Translations under genes and position numbers: made by a program
Shown here: positions 26,692-35,588 of the stretch, piece after piece
How the letters are laid out: every line of letters begins with the position of its first letter
Position numbering within the stretch: position 1 is the first letter of the stretch
Assembly: GCA_964647905.1 (NCBI GenBank)
Contig: CAZYJR010000003.1
Coordinates: 62,001-126,000 of the forward strand
DNA: 64,000 bases
Reading direction: 5' to 3'
From: CAZYJR01 sp964647905
GTDB taxonomy: Bacteria > Desulfobacterota > DSM-4660 > Desulfatiglandales > HGW-15
Notes under the pieces: model-generated
The model's database searches: none
Told to the model about the DNA's origin: nothing
Seen by the model: the letters and a program-made list of their open reading frames with translations, nothing else

Positions 26692-28131
26692 ATGAGTACG
26701 GCAACGGCAAAAAAGATCGACCCGGTCCTGCAGGAGTTGATCTCCATCGTAGGCGAAGGGAACGCCACAGATGCGAAACACATCAGATACGCCTACTCAT
26801 ACGACCTGACATTCGTCGAGCCCAGGCTTCCGGACTACGTGGTCATGGCCGGTGAAGTGGAACAGGTCCAGAAGATCATGAAGTTCGCGAACAAGGAAAA
26901 GATCCCTGTGGTCCCTTACACGGGCGGCACCAACATCGGCGGCCTGACCATACCCGAGCGCGGAGGGATCCTGCTGGACCTCAAGCGCATGAACAGGATA
27001 CTGGATATAGACCCGCTGGACGGAGTGGCCGTGATAGAGCCCGGGGTCTCGCACGCCCAGTTGGCCTCCGAGCTCAGCAAATACGGCCTGCGCTTCGGCT
27101 GGCCGGTGGGCCCGCCCTCGGCCTCGGTCAGCAGTTGCGCAATAAGCCACGGGATCGGCGGTCTCAACGCACGCTACGGGCTTCAGAGCCAGGAGATCAC
27201 CTCCATGGAGGTGGTGCTGCCCACGGGCGAGCTGGTCCGGGCGGGATCCTGCGCGATCCAAGAGAACGCCTGGCACAGCACCCTGCCCATGCCCAAGCTG
27301 GACGGCCTGTTCAAGGGCTGGCTGGGCACAACAGGCGTCGTGGTCAAGCTGGGCGTCAATGTCCATCCCTCCCCCCCCATCCTGAAGATATTCACGGTCT
27401 CCTGCGAGAACGTGGAAGACATGTACTCATATATGTTCAACTTGAGCAACTACGAGATCTGCGATGACATCACGGCGGTCTCATGGTGGCTCTCACAAGT
27501 CCCCATTCCCTACCCCTACAAGCCGAAGCCGGATGACGCGGCCGAATGGAACTCCTACGCCACCACCTACTCCTGGACCGAGAAGGAGCGCGAGGCCCGG
27601 GAGGAGATCTGGGAGAACGTGGTGGCCGAAGAGAAGAAGAAAGGGACCACCATACAGGTGACCCACTACCCTGAGGAGGCGCTCCGGGGCCGCACCCAGC
27701 TCCCCAGTCAGGTGGTGGGATCCACCAAGAACTATTGCAAGCAGGGAGGCGCGGGCATATCCTGGCCCGGCACCTTCACCCCGGCCAAGAAGTGGGCCCC
27801 TGTCTACACCCGGTGGAAAGACATCCTGATCTCCCACAACCTCTCCCCCTCGGTGCGCATGAGCATGTACCGCGGGGTCCACTACGGGATGCTGAGGGCC
27901 ATGATCCCTTTCAACAAACAGAATCCCGAAGATACCGAGAACGCGCGCAGGGCCATTGTGGAGTGCCTCAGAGTGGACCTGGACGAAGGCGGGATCCCCT
28001 ACAAGCCGCCGGTGGACTTCGCCAAGGAGATCAACGCGCGAGCCCACCCCGGGTACCTGATGCTGTTGAAGCGAATAAAGGAATTGCTGGACCCGAACGA
28101 CATCATGAATCCCGGCAAACTGGGGTTCTGA
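26692..28131 (+). CDS. FAD-linked oxidoreductase, GlcD/VAO superfamily
   Basis: A 479-residue flavoprotein of the FAD_binding_4 fold. It has the N-terminal PxxVVMAGEVEQVQKIMKFA-type segment, the FAD pyrophosphate region PYTGGTNIGGLTIPERGGILLDL, and VAVIEPGVSHAQLASEL. The substrate domain carries MEVVLPTGELVRAG, KGWLGTTGVVVKLGV, and a C-terminal end DPNDIMNPGKLGF. These marks fit GlcD (2-hydroxyacid dehydrogenase) or vanillyl-alcohol-oxidase/4-cresol methylhydroxylase-like enzymes. The next gene encodes a CCG iron-sulfur protein, so it probably passes electrons there rather than to oxygen. RBS AAAGGAGG, ATG 26692. Confidence 0.85.
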   Translation: MSTATAKKIDPVLQELISIVGEGNATDAKHIRYAYSYDLTFVEPRLPDYVVMAGEVEQVQKIMKFANKEKIPVVPYTGGTNIGGLTIPERGGILLDLKRMNRILDIDPLDGVAVIEPGVSHAQLASELSKYGLRFGWPVGPPSASVSSCAISHGIGGLNARYGLQSQEITSMEVVLPTGELVRAGSCAIQENAWHSTLPMPKLDGLFKGWLGTTGVVVKLGVNVHPSPPILKIFTVSCENVEDMYSYMFNLSNYEICDDITAVSWWLSQVPIPYPYKPKPDDAAEWNSYATTYSWTEKEREAREEIWENVVAEEKKKGTTIQVTHYPEEALRGRTQLPSQVVGSTKNYCKQGGAGISWPGTFTPAKKWAPVYTRWKDILISHNLSPSVRMSMYRGVHYGMLRAMIPFNKQNPEDTENARRAIVECLRVDLDEGGIPYKPPVDFAKEINARAHPGYLMLLKRIKELLDPNDIMNPGKLGF

Positions 28132-28207
28132 GGGCCGGCAGGTCCTGGACGATCGATTAACTGGAAGGGCCCATCGATCTGGGGCCCGCCCGGGAGGGAG
28201 GATGAGA

Positions 28208-29530
28208 ATGGAATGGAATATTCCCAGCCTGGAGGATTTGGAGTACTTCATATGGCGATGCACGGCCTGCGGCACATGCAAGGTGGCCTATGACTTCGGC
28301 CCGCCCCCCACTTGCAAGCCCATATGTCCTGCGGGCGAAGAGTTCGGCTTCGAAGGCAACATGTCCTCCAAGGGCAAGATAGCCTTCGCGCGCGGGATCC
28401 TGGACGGCACGCTGGACTGGGACGAGGACTTCGTGACCGACATATACCGCTGCACGGTGTGCGCGGGATGCCAGACACAGTGCCAACTGGATCACAAGCC
28501 GCACATCCCTGACGTGATCGAGGCCATGAGGCGAAAGGCGGTCGAGGCCGGAGCAGGACCCATGCCCCTGCACAGGAACCTGGTCCAGTCTCTCAAGAGC
28601 TACGACAATCCCTATCAAGGCCCGCGCAGGGTCAGGACCGACTGGATGAGGCCCTTCAAGAAGGCCAAGACCCCGATCAAGGATCTGAACAAGGAGCCGG
28701 CCGAGTACTTGTACTACGTCGGGTGCACGGGCGCCTACAACCAGCAGGCCCGGGAGGTGCCCGCGGCCACGGCCCGGATATTCCAAAAGCTCGGCTTGGA
28801 CTTCGGGTGTCTGGGCGAGAACGAGGTCTGCTGCGGCTCCACGGTGATGAGGGTCGGTGAGGCCGATGAGTTCAGGCGTGTGGCCGGCCGAAACCTCGAG
28901 CTCTTCGAGTGGCTGAAAGACGAGCGGGGGGTGAAGGCCGTCGTCACCTCCTGCGCGGGCTGCTACAGGGCCATCAAGAAAGACTATTCCCTGGCCTCGG
29001 ATTACGACCGGATCATGGACGGCCTGGAGGTGATCCATACGGCCGAGCTCCTGCACCGCCTCTGGAAGCAGGGGGCCTTGGAACTCCCCGGCGAGGTCCG
29101 GATGACCGTGACCTACCACGACCCGTGCCACACCGGCCGCCACCTGAACAAGTTCGAGGTGGACGAAGACGGAAAAGAACAGTGGCCCGGCGCCTACCTG
29201 GCGCTCAACCAGGAGGAGTGCCTCTACGATCAACCCCGGGAGCTCCTCAAGGCGATTCCCGGGATAGAGCTGGTCGAAATGGAGAGGATACGAGGCAACT
29301 CCTACTGCTGCGGGGGCGGGGGCGGCGTAATGACCGGGTTCGGTGAATGGGCCACCAAGAACGCAGGCCACCGCATCCGGGAGGGAACGGCAACCGGGGC
29401 GGAGAACATGGTCTCCATATGCCCGTTCTGCCATTACAACCTAAACGCCGGGGCCAGGCAGATCGGGAGCCCCATGAAGCTGATCGACCTGACCGAGCTG
29501 GTCGACAAGGCCCTGTCCGGCCGGGGCTAG
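28208..29530 (+). CDS. (Fe-S)-binding CCG-domain protein, GlcF/HdrD-like
   Basis: A 440-residue electron-transfer protein, probable partner of the upstream flavoprotein. Two cluster regions occur near the N-terminus: CTACGTCKVAYDFGPPPTC with a later C in ICPAG, and CTVCAGCQTQC. Two CCG domains follow: EVCCGSTVMR with SCAGCY, and SYCCGGGGG with SICPFC. The order matches GlcF and HdrD. An ATG at 28202 lies only 3 nt after GGGAGGG, so the ATG at 28208 is better placed; either is possible. This protein and the CCG protein at 16064 are paralogous in arrangement but belong to different runs. Confidence 0.88.
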   Translation: MEWNIPSLEDLEYFIWRCTACGTCKVAYDFGPPPTCKPICPAGEEFGFEGNMSSKGKIAFARGILDGTLDWDEDFVTDIYRCTVCAGCQTQCQLDHKPHIPDVIEAMRRKAVEAGAGPMPLHRNLVQSLKSYDNPYQGPRRVRTDWMRPFKKAKTPIKDLNKEPAEYLYYVGCTGAYNQQAREVPAATARIFQKLGLDFGCLGENEVCCGSTVMRVGEADEFRRVAGRNLELFEWLKDERGVKAVVTSCAGCYRAIKKDYSLASDYDRIMDGLEVIHTAELLHRLWKQGALELPGEVRMTVTYHDPCHTGRHLNKFEVDEDGKEQWPGAYLALNQEECLYDQPRELLKAIPGIELVEMERIRGNSYCCGGGGGVMTGFGEWATKNAGHRIREGTATGAENMVSICPFCHYNLNAGARQIGSPMKLIDLTELVDKALSGRG

Positions 29531-29762
29531 GGCCGGGGGTCAAAGGCGCCCGGCGGAACGAATTCCGCCCGAATCCAGGAATGAAAGGGGGTGATCGGGT
29601 TCCTCGACGGAGCGCTTGAACCATCCGAGAACAACGAGAGGCGTTCACTCATAGCAACGGAGAGAAAGGAGGTTCTTTGAGGCTCTTTAGGGTGAAGCTA
29701 GGAAGACGCTATTGGTAAATCAGGATCCCCATTCGCGACCAGGGGTTTAGAGGGGGAGCATA

Positions 29763-30977
29763 ATGAAGAGAATAGCTCTTTTGGCCTTGGCAACGGTTCT
29801 TTGCTGCTCTTTGGGAGTGGCGCCGGCACTGGCGGAAGATCCCATAAAGATAGGGGTTCTTGTCCCGCTGACCGGTATCGTGGCTAACGGCGGCATGGAA
29901 ATGCGAAACGGAATCGACATGGCCGCCAAGGAAAAAAAGACCATCAACGGCAGACCCATCGAGCTGATCGTGGAGGACACACGGGTCAACCCCCAAGTCG
30001 CCGTTCAAAAGGCCGAGAAGCTTGTGTTCAAAGACCAGGTGACGGCCCTTGTCGGCGTTTTCAGCTCAGGGGTCGGGTTGGCCTTAGCCGAGAACATCGA
30101 CAAGCTCAACGTACCCTTTCTTACCACTCACGTCATGACCACCAAGCTCTACGGCCTTCACCCTCTGGTCTTCCGCAGCGGGCAATTGGCCAATGACCAG
30201 ACCGCGGTCGGCAATGTCAAGGGAATACTGGCAACCCCGGATCTCAAGGACCGGAAGTACTACGTCCTGGTGCACGACTACGCCTGGGGGCACGACGCGG
30301 GCAATCGCTTCGTCAAACTGGCGGAGGAAAACGGGATCAATGTGGTCAACAAGGACTATGACAAGGCCCCCATCGCCACCAAGGACTGGTCCTCCTATGT
30401 CAGCAAGATCAAGGCCTCGGGCGCCGATGGGATCTACATCGCTCTGATCACCGATGTGATCCCGCGCTTCGTGGCCCAGGCGGCCGAGTTCGGCCTGACC
30501 AAGACCTGCCGCATAGTCAGCGGAGCAGCTCCCGGAGCGGTGGACCTGGAGAATGCAGGGGAGAACGGAACCGGCATCTTCGGGGCCAGCGACTACGCCT
30601 GGGATTTGGAGAACCACCCCGAGTACGCGGAAAAGGCCAAGGCCTGGAATGAGAAGTACCACGAACTATACGACGCCATTCCCTGCGATGCGGCCGCGCA
30701 CAGTTATGTCGGCGCCATGAACTTGTTCAAAGGGATAGAGAAGGCGGGCAGCACGGACCCGCAGAAGATCGCCGCAGCCCTCAAGGGCATCAGCTTTGAC
30801 GGCCCGTACGGGAAGGTGTGGATCTGCCCCGAGGACAACTGCATGAGAAACGACGCGGTGCTCACCGAGACAATGCCCAGTCCTTCCGGCAAGTACGGGG
30901 CCAAGATGTACATGAAGGTCCTCAAGGTGTTCAAGGCAAGCGAGCTGGGTCCCTCCTGCGAAGGGTACAGCTTCTAG
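29763..30977 (+). CDS. branched-chain-amino-acid-type ABC transporter substrate-binding protein
   Basis: A 404-residue periplasmic protein of the Liv/Peripla_BP_6 family. A signal peptide (KRIALLALATVLCCSLGVAPALA) precedes DPIKIGVLVPLTGIVANGGMEMRNGIDMA in sections, AEKLVFKDQVTALVGVFSSG and AFMTTHVMTTKLYGLHP-like segments. The family includes binding proteins for amino acids, urea, and many aromatic or organic acids. With the adjacent methyltransferases, a methylated or methoxylated acid is a plausible ligand, but that is inference. It leads livK-H-M-G-F. Confidence 0.9.
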   Translation: MKRIALLALATVLCCSLGVAPALAEDPIKIGVLVPLTGIVANGGMEMRNGIDMAAKEKKTINGRPIELIVEDTRVNPQVAVQKAEKLVFKDQVTALVGVFSSGVGLALAENIDKLNVPFLTTHVMTTKLYGLHPLVFRSGQLANDQTAVGNVKGILATPDLKDRKYYVLVHDYAWGHDAGNRFVKLAEENGINVVNKDYDKAPIATKDWSSYVSKIKASGADGIYIALITDVIPRFVAQAAEFGLTKTCRIVSGAAPGAVDLENAGENGTGIFGASDYAWDLENHPEYAEKAKAWNEKYHELYDAIPCDAAAHSYVGAMNLFKGIEKAGSTDPQKIAAALKGISFDGPYGKVWICPEDNCMRNDAVLTETMPSPSGKYGAKMYMKVLKVFKASELGPSCEGYSF

Positions 30978-31011
30978 GCCGGAGAAAAGCGCACTCAACT
31001 CCTCACCCGAT

Positions 31012-31046
31012 AGGGGAGGGAGGGCCTCCACGGCCTGCCCTCCCCT
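31012..31046 (+). terminator. intercistronic hairpin after the binding-protein gene
   Basis: AGGGGAGGG (31012-31020) pairs with CCCTCCCCT (31038-31046), with a 17-nt loop. No U-run follows. Such hairpins often sit between a highly expressed binding-protein gene and the permease genes and stabilise or attenuate the message. A full terminator role is not supported. Confidence 0.55.
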
Positions 31047-31087
31047 GACCGGGCCCCGGCGGCCGGTCCAGGAGCGGGATTGGTTCC

Positions 31088-31966
31088 ATGGCTCACACAA
31101 TAGCGACCTTGGTGGACATAGCCCTCAACAGCCTGGTGCTGGGAGGCGTGTTCCTGATAGTGGCCATCGGGCTGAACATCATTTACGGCCTCAACCGGGT
31201 GATGAACCTGGCGCATGGATCGCTCTTCGCCCTGGGGGCTTATTTCGGATACTCCCTGGTGGCCTCGGGCATGAACTACTTCCTGGCCCTCCTGGTCGCA
31301 CCGCTTTTCGTGGGCCTGCTGGGCCTCGGCCTGGAGAGGGTCCTCATCAGGCCCATCCGCCACTACAACATCGTATATACCCTGATTCTGACATACGGGC
31401 TGATGTTTTGCCTGGACGGGGTCATAAAGTTCTTCTGGGGCGTGGAGACACGGTTCATTCCCCTGCCGGAGTTCATGAGGGAGACGGTTTACATGGGTCC
31501 GGCCAGCTACCCGGTCTTCCGCCTGGTCATCCTCTTCGCGATCGCCGCCTTGATGGGTGCGCTGATGCTGTTTCTGAACCGGACCCGAATGGGGATTAAC
31601 ATGCGGGCCACGGCGGATATCCCGGAGATGGCCGAGGCCCTTGGCGTGAATGTACGCTTGGTACAGGTGAGCGCCTTTATCCTGGGCTGCATGCTGGCCG
31701 GGGTGGCCGGTGTGCTCGCAGGACCGCTTTTCACCGTGTTCCCCATCATGGGTCACGAAATGCTGATCAGCTCCTTCGTGGTGATAGTCATCGGGGGCCT
31801 CGGCAGTCTCAGGGGATGCGTGTATGCCGCCCTGCTGGTCGGTGCGGTTCAAACCATGGCCGCGTTTTTCATCACCGAGCTGGCCATGGTCATCGTCTAC
31901 ATGCTCATGGCCTTGATCCTGGCGGTGAAACCCCGCGGTCTGGTCGGAGAAGGCAAGTATGAATAG
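31088..31966 (+). CDS. livH: ABC transporter permease LivH type
   Basis: A 292-residue inner-membrane permease. Characteristic LivH segments are YGLNRVMNLAHGSLFALGAYFGY, LTYGLMFCLDGV, and the long hydrophobic stretches around FRLVILFAIAALMGALMLFL and ALNVRLVQVSAFILGCMLAGVAGVL, with FVVIVIGGLGSLRGC near the end. It pairs with the LivM-like permease; their frames overlap by 8 nt. The importer's substrate is not determined. Confidence 0.93.
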   Translation: MAHTIATLVDIALNSLVLGGVFLIVAIGLNIIYGLNRVMNLAHGSLFALGAYFGYSLVASGMNYFLALLVAPLFVGLLGLGLERVLIRPIRHYNIVYTLILTYGLMFCLDGVIKFFWGVETRFIPLPEFMRETVYMGPASYPVFRLVILFAIAALMGALMLFLNRTRMGINMRATADIPEMAEALGVNVRLVQVSAFILGCMLAGVAGVLAGPLFTVFPIMGHEMLISSFVVIVIGGLGSLRGCVYAALLVGAVQTMAAFFITELAMVIVYMLMALILAVKPRGLVGEGKYE

Positions 31967-32969
31967 CACAGGGGCTACGGCGGGCAGCGCACCGGTCATA
32001 AAGAGGATTCAGGCGAGCAGGCTGAATCTCGTCCTGTTCATCATCGTAGTGCTCCTGGTGGGAGTCCTGCCCTGGATACTGCCCAACAGGTTCTATGTCC
32101 GGCTGGTAAACGAGATCATCATATACGGCCTCCTGGCCATGAGCCTGGACGTGTTGCTCGGCTACACGGGACTCCTCTCCTTCATGCACAACGCCTACCT
32201 GGGAGTGGGCGCGTATGCCACCGGGCTCCTCCTGATCCACGTGTTCCCGGAATCGGCCTGGCCCGCCATCCTATGCGGGGTCCTGATCACGGTGGTGATC
32301 TCCGCGCCCATAGGATGGGTCCAGGTGCGCACCGGCGGATTGGCCTTCGCCCTTCTGACCGTGGCCTTCGGCATGATGCTCTATACCGTGGCCTGGAAAT
32401 GGTACTCGCTTACCGGAGGCGACGACGGCTTGATGGGAGTGCCGCAGCCGGATGTCACCCTGTTCGGCCTCAAGATAGTTGAATCATCGGATTCAACCGG
32501 GATTTACTGCTTCAGCTGGGCGATCACACTGATCCTGTTCCTCCTTGTATGGAGGATCATCCATTCTCCTCTGGGCGCGGTCTTGGAGGCGATCAGGGAG
32601 AACGAGGAGCGAGCGTCTTTCATAGGGATCAATGTTCGAAGATACAAGCTCATCGGATGGATGGTGGCCTGCGGCTTGGCCGGGACCGCAGGCAGCCTCT
32701 ACATCCTCTATCGCGGCTACACCGGGCCCGGAGTAATGGGGGCCTTTGCCGGGGCCGGGGTCCTGATGATGGTCCTCTTGGGCGGCATGCGCTCCCTATG
32801 GGGCCCTTTCATAGGGGCTGCGGTCTTCATATTCATGCAGGACTACCTGAGCACCATTACCGAGCACTGGGAGTTCTTCGTAGGGGCGGTGGTGATACTG
32901 CTGGTCCTCTTCATGCCGGGCGGGCTGGCCGGCTTTTACCGACTGCTAACCGGACCGCGAGGAGAATAG
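31959..32969 (+). CDS. livM: ABC transporter permease LivM type
   Basis: A 336-residue permease with about eight to ten hydrophobic segments. LivM landmarks are LGYTGLLSFMHNAYLGVGAYATGLLL, LTVAFGMMLYTVAWKW, TGGDDGLMGVPQP and the cytoplasmic coupling loop LEAIRENEERASFIGINVRRYKLIGW in sections. The C-terminus contains GGMRSLWGPFIGAAVFIFMQ. Its ATG lies inside the livH end (8-nt overlap), suggesting coupled translation, and the ATPase gene starts 6 nt after its stop. Confidence 0.93.
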   Translation: MNSTGATAGSAPVIKRIQASRLNLVLFIIVVLLVGVLPWILPNRFYVRLVNEIIIYGLLAMSLDVLLGYTGLLSFMHNAYLGVGAYATGLLLIHVFPESAWPAILCGVLITVVISAPIGWVQVRTGGLAFALLTVAFGMMLYTVAWKWYSLTGGDDGLMGVPQPDVTLFGLKIVESSDSTGIYCFSWAITLILFLLVWRIIHSPLGAVLEAIRENEERASFIGINVRRYKLIGWMVACGLAGTAGSLYILYRGYTGPGVMGAFAGAGVLMMVLLGGMRSLWGPFIGAAVFIFMQDYLSTITEHWEFFVGAVVILLVLFMPGGLAGFYRLLTGPRGE

Positions 32970-32975
32970 CGCCAC

Positions 32976-33743
32976 ATGGAGTACCTCTTGCGCACCCAGG
33001 ACCTCTCCCGCCACTTCGGCGGGGTGGCCGCCGTCAACCTGGTCAACCTGGAGATAGCCGACAGGCGGGTCCACGCCGTCATAGGCCCCAATGGAGCGGG
33101 CAAGACCACATTGATCAATGTGATAACCGGCCTGCTCCCGGCGAGCGGCGGGGGGGTCCTGTACAGGGAAAAGGACATTACCCGCCTCCCGGCCCACGAG
33201 CGGGTGAGGCTCGGCCTCTGCCGTACGTTCCAGATCACCAGCATCTTCAGCGGGCTCTCGGTGTACGAGAATGTAAGGATCGCACGCCAGATAAAAGAGG
33301 GAGGAACGACGCGCATATTCTCCTCCCGCCAAAGTTTGGGCTCGGTAAACCGAAACACCGAGGCGATCATAGAGAGGGTGGGCCTTAGCGATGTCGCGGA
33401 TTCGCCGGCCAAGAATCTGGCCCACGGAGACCAGCGGGTCCTGGAGGTGGGGATAGCCCTGGCGGGCGAGCCCAGTGTGCTCTTTCTGGATGAACCAGCG
33501 GCCGGCATGTCCCCGACTGAGACCAAGCAGATCTCCGAGCTCATCCGGTCCCTGGCCTCGGAGATGGTGGTGGTGTTGGTGGAGCACGACATGGAGGTGG
33601 TGATGAGCATATGCGATCGGGTGACGGTGCTGCACCACGGCCGGGTCATAGCCGAGGACACTCCTCAGGCGATCTCGGAGAACGAAGAGGTCAAAAACGC
33701 CTATCTGGGCGACGAAAAATGGATCCCTGTGTTTGAAGAATAG
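32976..33743 (+). CDS. livG: ABC transporter ATPase LivG type
   Basis: A 255-residue ATPase. Walker A is GPNGAGKTT, and the helical domain has VRLGLCRTFQITSIFSGLSVYENV. The signature is replaced by NLAHGDQRVLEVGIALAG, as in LivG proteins. Walker B is VLFLDEPAAGMSPTE and the switch is VVLVEHDMEVVM. This is one of two ATPases of the Liv-type importer. The insertion TTRIFSSRQSLGSVNRN between helical segments is typical of LivG. It follows livM closely. Confidence 0.93.
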   Translation: MEYLLRTQDLSRHFGGVAAVNLVNLEIADRRVHAVIGPNGAGKTTLINVITGLLPASGGGVLYREKDITRLPAHERVRLGLCRTFQITSIFSGLSVYENVRIARQIKEGGTTRIFSSRQSLGSVNRNTEAIIERVGLSDVADSPAKNLAHGDQRVLEVGIALAGEPSVLFLDEPAAGMSPTETKQISELIRSLASEMVVVLVEHDMEVVMSICDRVTVLHHGRVIAEDTPQAISENEEVKNAYLGDEKWIPVFEE

Positions 33744-33817
33744 GCCCCGGCCCCGGCCGGAGCCTCAGCGCAGCCACCCCAAGACGGGCTTCCAATGCGG
33801 AGCGGGGCAAGATTTCC

Positions 33818-34525
33818 ATGATAACGGTCGAAAGAATCGATTCCTATTACGGAAACAGCCACGTAATACAGGGCCTCTCACTTCACGTGGAGGACGGCGA
33901 GGCGGTCTGCATCCTGGGCCGCAACGGAGTGGGAAAGACCACCACATTGCGCTCGATCGTCGGACTGACGCCCCCCCGCTCGGGGAGCATCAAGATAGGA
34001 GGCAGAGAGGTCCGGGGCATGCCCGCACACCGCATCTCCAGACTCGGGGTGGCCTATGTGCCGGCCGACCGGCACATCTTCCCGGACCTCACCGTGGAGG
34101 AAAACCTGAAGGTAGGCGAGCGTCCTTCACCCGAGGGCGAGAGCCCCTGGACCATGGAGCGCGTATTCGAATTCTTCCCGGTCCTGGGAAAGCGGCGGCG
34201 CTCAGGCGGGACCACGCTCTCCGGGGGCGAGCAGCAGATGCTCTGCATAGGAAGGGCCCTGATGGGCAACCCGGCCATTCTCTTGCTCGACGAGCCCAGC
34301 CAGGGGCTCTCCCCCATACTGGCCGCCAAGGTGGTGGACATCGTGACCGAGCTGGTCCAGGCACACGGCCTCACCCTGCTCTTGGTGGAGCAGAACTTCC
34401 GGCTCGCCCTCAAGGTGGCCACCCGGCACTACTTCATGGGCACCAAGAGCAGGATCCAGGGGGTGGTCAGCTCCCAGGAGCTCATAGAGGACAAGAGCCT
34501 GGTGAAAAAACATTTGTCCGTGTAA
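33818..34525 (+). CDS. livF: ABC transporter ATPase LivF type
   Basis: A 235-residue ATPase, shorter than LivG as expected. Walker A is GRNGVGKTT, then LGVAYVPADRHIFPDLTVEENL. The signature is TLSGGEQQMLCIGRALMG, Walker B ILLLDEPSQGLSP and the switch LLLVEQNFRLALKVA. It completes the importer and is followed after 37 nt by the first methyltransferase gene, so transport and methyl transfer are probably coexpressed. Confidence 0.94.
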   Translation: MITVERIDSYYGNSHVIQGLSLHVEDGEAVCILGRNGVGKTTTLRSIVGLTPPRSGSIKIGGREVRGMPAHRISRLGVAYVPADRHIFPDLTVEENLKVGERPSPEGESPWTMERVFEFFPVLGKRRRSGGTTLSGGEQQMLCIGRALMGNPAILLLDEPSQGLSPILAAKVVDIVTELVQAHGLTLLLVEQNFRLALKVATRHYFMGTKSRIQGVVSSQELIEDKSLVKKHLSV

Positions 34526-34562
34526 CTCTTTCAGCCCGGCAAAGGGCCGCCTAGGAGCAGGA

Positions 34563-35516
34563 ATGAAGCTTAAGTTCGAGAAAGAGCAGAAGGTATGTGA
34601 GGTGGGCGGAGTCAAGTTCGGCGGCCAGCCCGGCCGTCTTCCCACCGTGGTGGTCCCCTCGATCTTCCAGAAGGGCGACCGCGTCTTCGAAGGGGCCAAG
34701 CGCAAGGAGGGCTTCAACGAGGAAAGAGCCCGTGAGCTCCTCCAATCCACGGAGAAGCTCAGCAGGGAGAGCGGGGTCCCCGCCATGGTGGACATAGTGG
34801 CGAACACCGGCAAGGAGTTCCAGCGGTATATAGACTTTGTGACCGCAAACTGCGACCTGCCCTTCTGCATAGACGCATGGAAGCTCAAGCCCAAGCTCGA
34901 AGGGGCGGCCTACTGCGCAGATAAGGGGCTCCTGGACCGAATGTTCTACAACAGCCTGACCGTGTGGGAGGCGGACCTGGATACCGAGGTCAAGGAGATC
35001 GCCGGCATGGGTGTAAAGCACGTCCTGCTGGTGGCCTTTGACATGGAGGATCAGATGCCCACCGGCCGGGTCACCGGGACCGGGAAGCTCCTGGATGCGG
35101 TTGATAGGGCTGGCGCGCGGTTCGAGAGCGTGTTCGTCGACACATCGGTGATGAACGGCCCGGCAACGGCCTTGTGTTCCATCGCGAACAGGCTCATAAA
35201 GGAGAAGTGGGGCCTTCCCACCTCCAGTGCGCCCAGCAACGGATCCTACATGTGGAAGGCGGCCAGGGACATGTACGGGTTCAAGGGTTGGGCCGGGGCT
35301 GACGCTGCCCTGGAAGGACTATCAGCCGTCCTTTACCATGACATGGTCTTCACCGGTCCTATGGCGGGAAGCGGGAGGATCATACCGGCGGTGGCCATGG
35401 CGGATGCATTCGCAGCCACCATGGTCTTCGGCGAGACCAAGGAGCTCCCAGAGGATCCGAACCACCCGTTGAACAAGCTGTTCCCGGACTTCGCGGAGCA
35501 GCTCAAGGGGATGTGA
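34563..35516 (+). CDS. MtrH-like methyltransferase (methylcorrinoid:tetrahydropterin type)
   Basis: A 317-residue TIM-barrel protein of the MtrH family. Family marks are EKEQKVCEVGGVKFGGQPG, the TVVVPSIFQKGDRVF segment with EGFNEERARELL, VDIVANTGKEFQRYIDFVT, KHVLLVAFDMEDQMPTGR and LPTSSAPSNGSYMW. In anaerobic demethylation systems MtrH relatives (MtoA, MtvA, MtgA) move the methyl group from the corrinoid protein to tetrahydrofolate or tetrahydromethanopterin. It is the first gene of a five-gene corrinoid methyl-transfer module, and its pterin partner is not visible here. Confidence 0.88.
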   Translation: MKLKFEKEQKVCEVGGVKFGGQPGRLPTVVVPSIFQKGDRVFEGAKRKEGFNEERARELLQSTEKLSRESGVPAMVDIVANTGKEFQRYIDFVTANCDLPFCIDAWKLKPKLEGAAYCADKGLLDRMFYNSLTVWEADLDTEVKEIAGMGVKHVLLVAFDMEDQMPTGRVTGTGKLLDAVDRAGARFESVFVDTSVMNGPATALCSIANRLIKEKWGLPTSSAPSNGSYMWKAARDMYGFKGWAGADAALEGLSAVLYHDMVFTGPMAGSGRIIPAVAMADAFAATMVFGETKELPEDPNHPLNKLFPDFAEQLKGM

Positions 35517-35588
35517 GCCCCGTCTTTCACGGGGCCGCATGCGGAAGCGCAAGAAAACCTTTCACCAAAACGAAAGAGGATTTGCTAT

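Noticed and set aside
28157..29434. Long open frame antisense to the CCG-domain protein
   Set aside because: Composition unlike a real protein, and the plus-strand frame has all cysteine motifs.
29590..29682. Short frame reading FLDGALEPSENNERRSL, like a remnant of an IS66-type transposase end
   Set aside because: Resemblance covers only a few residues, and no inverted repeat or other transposase parts are nearby.
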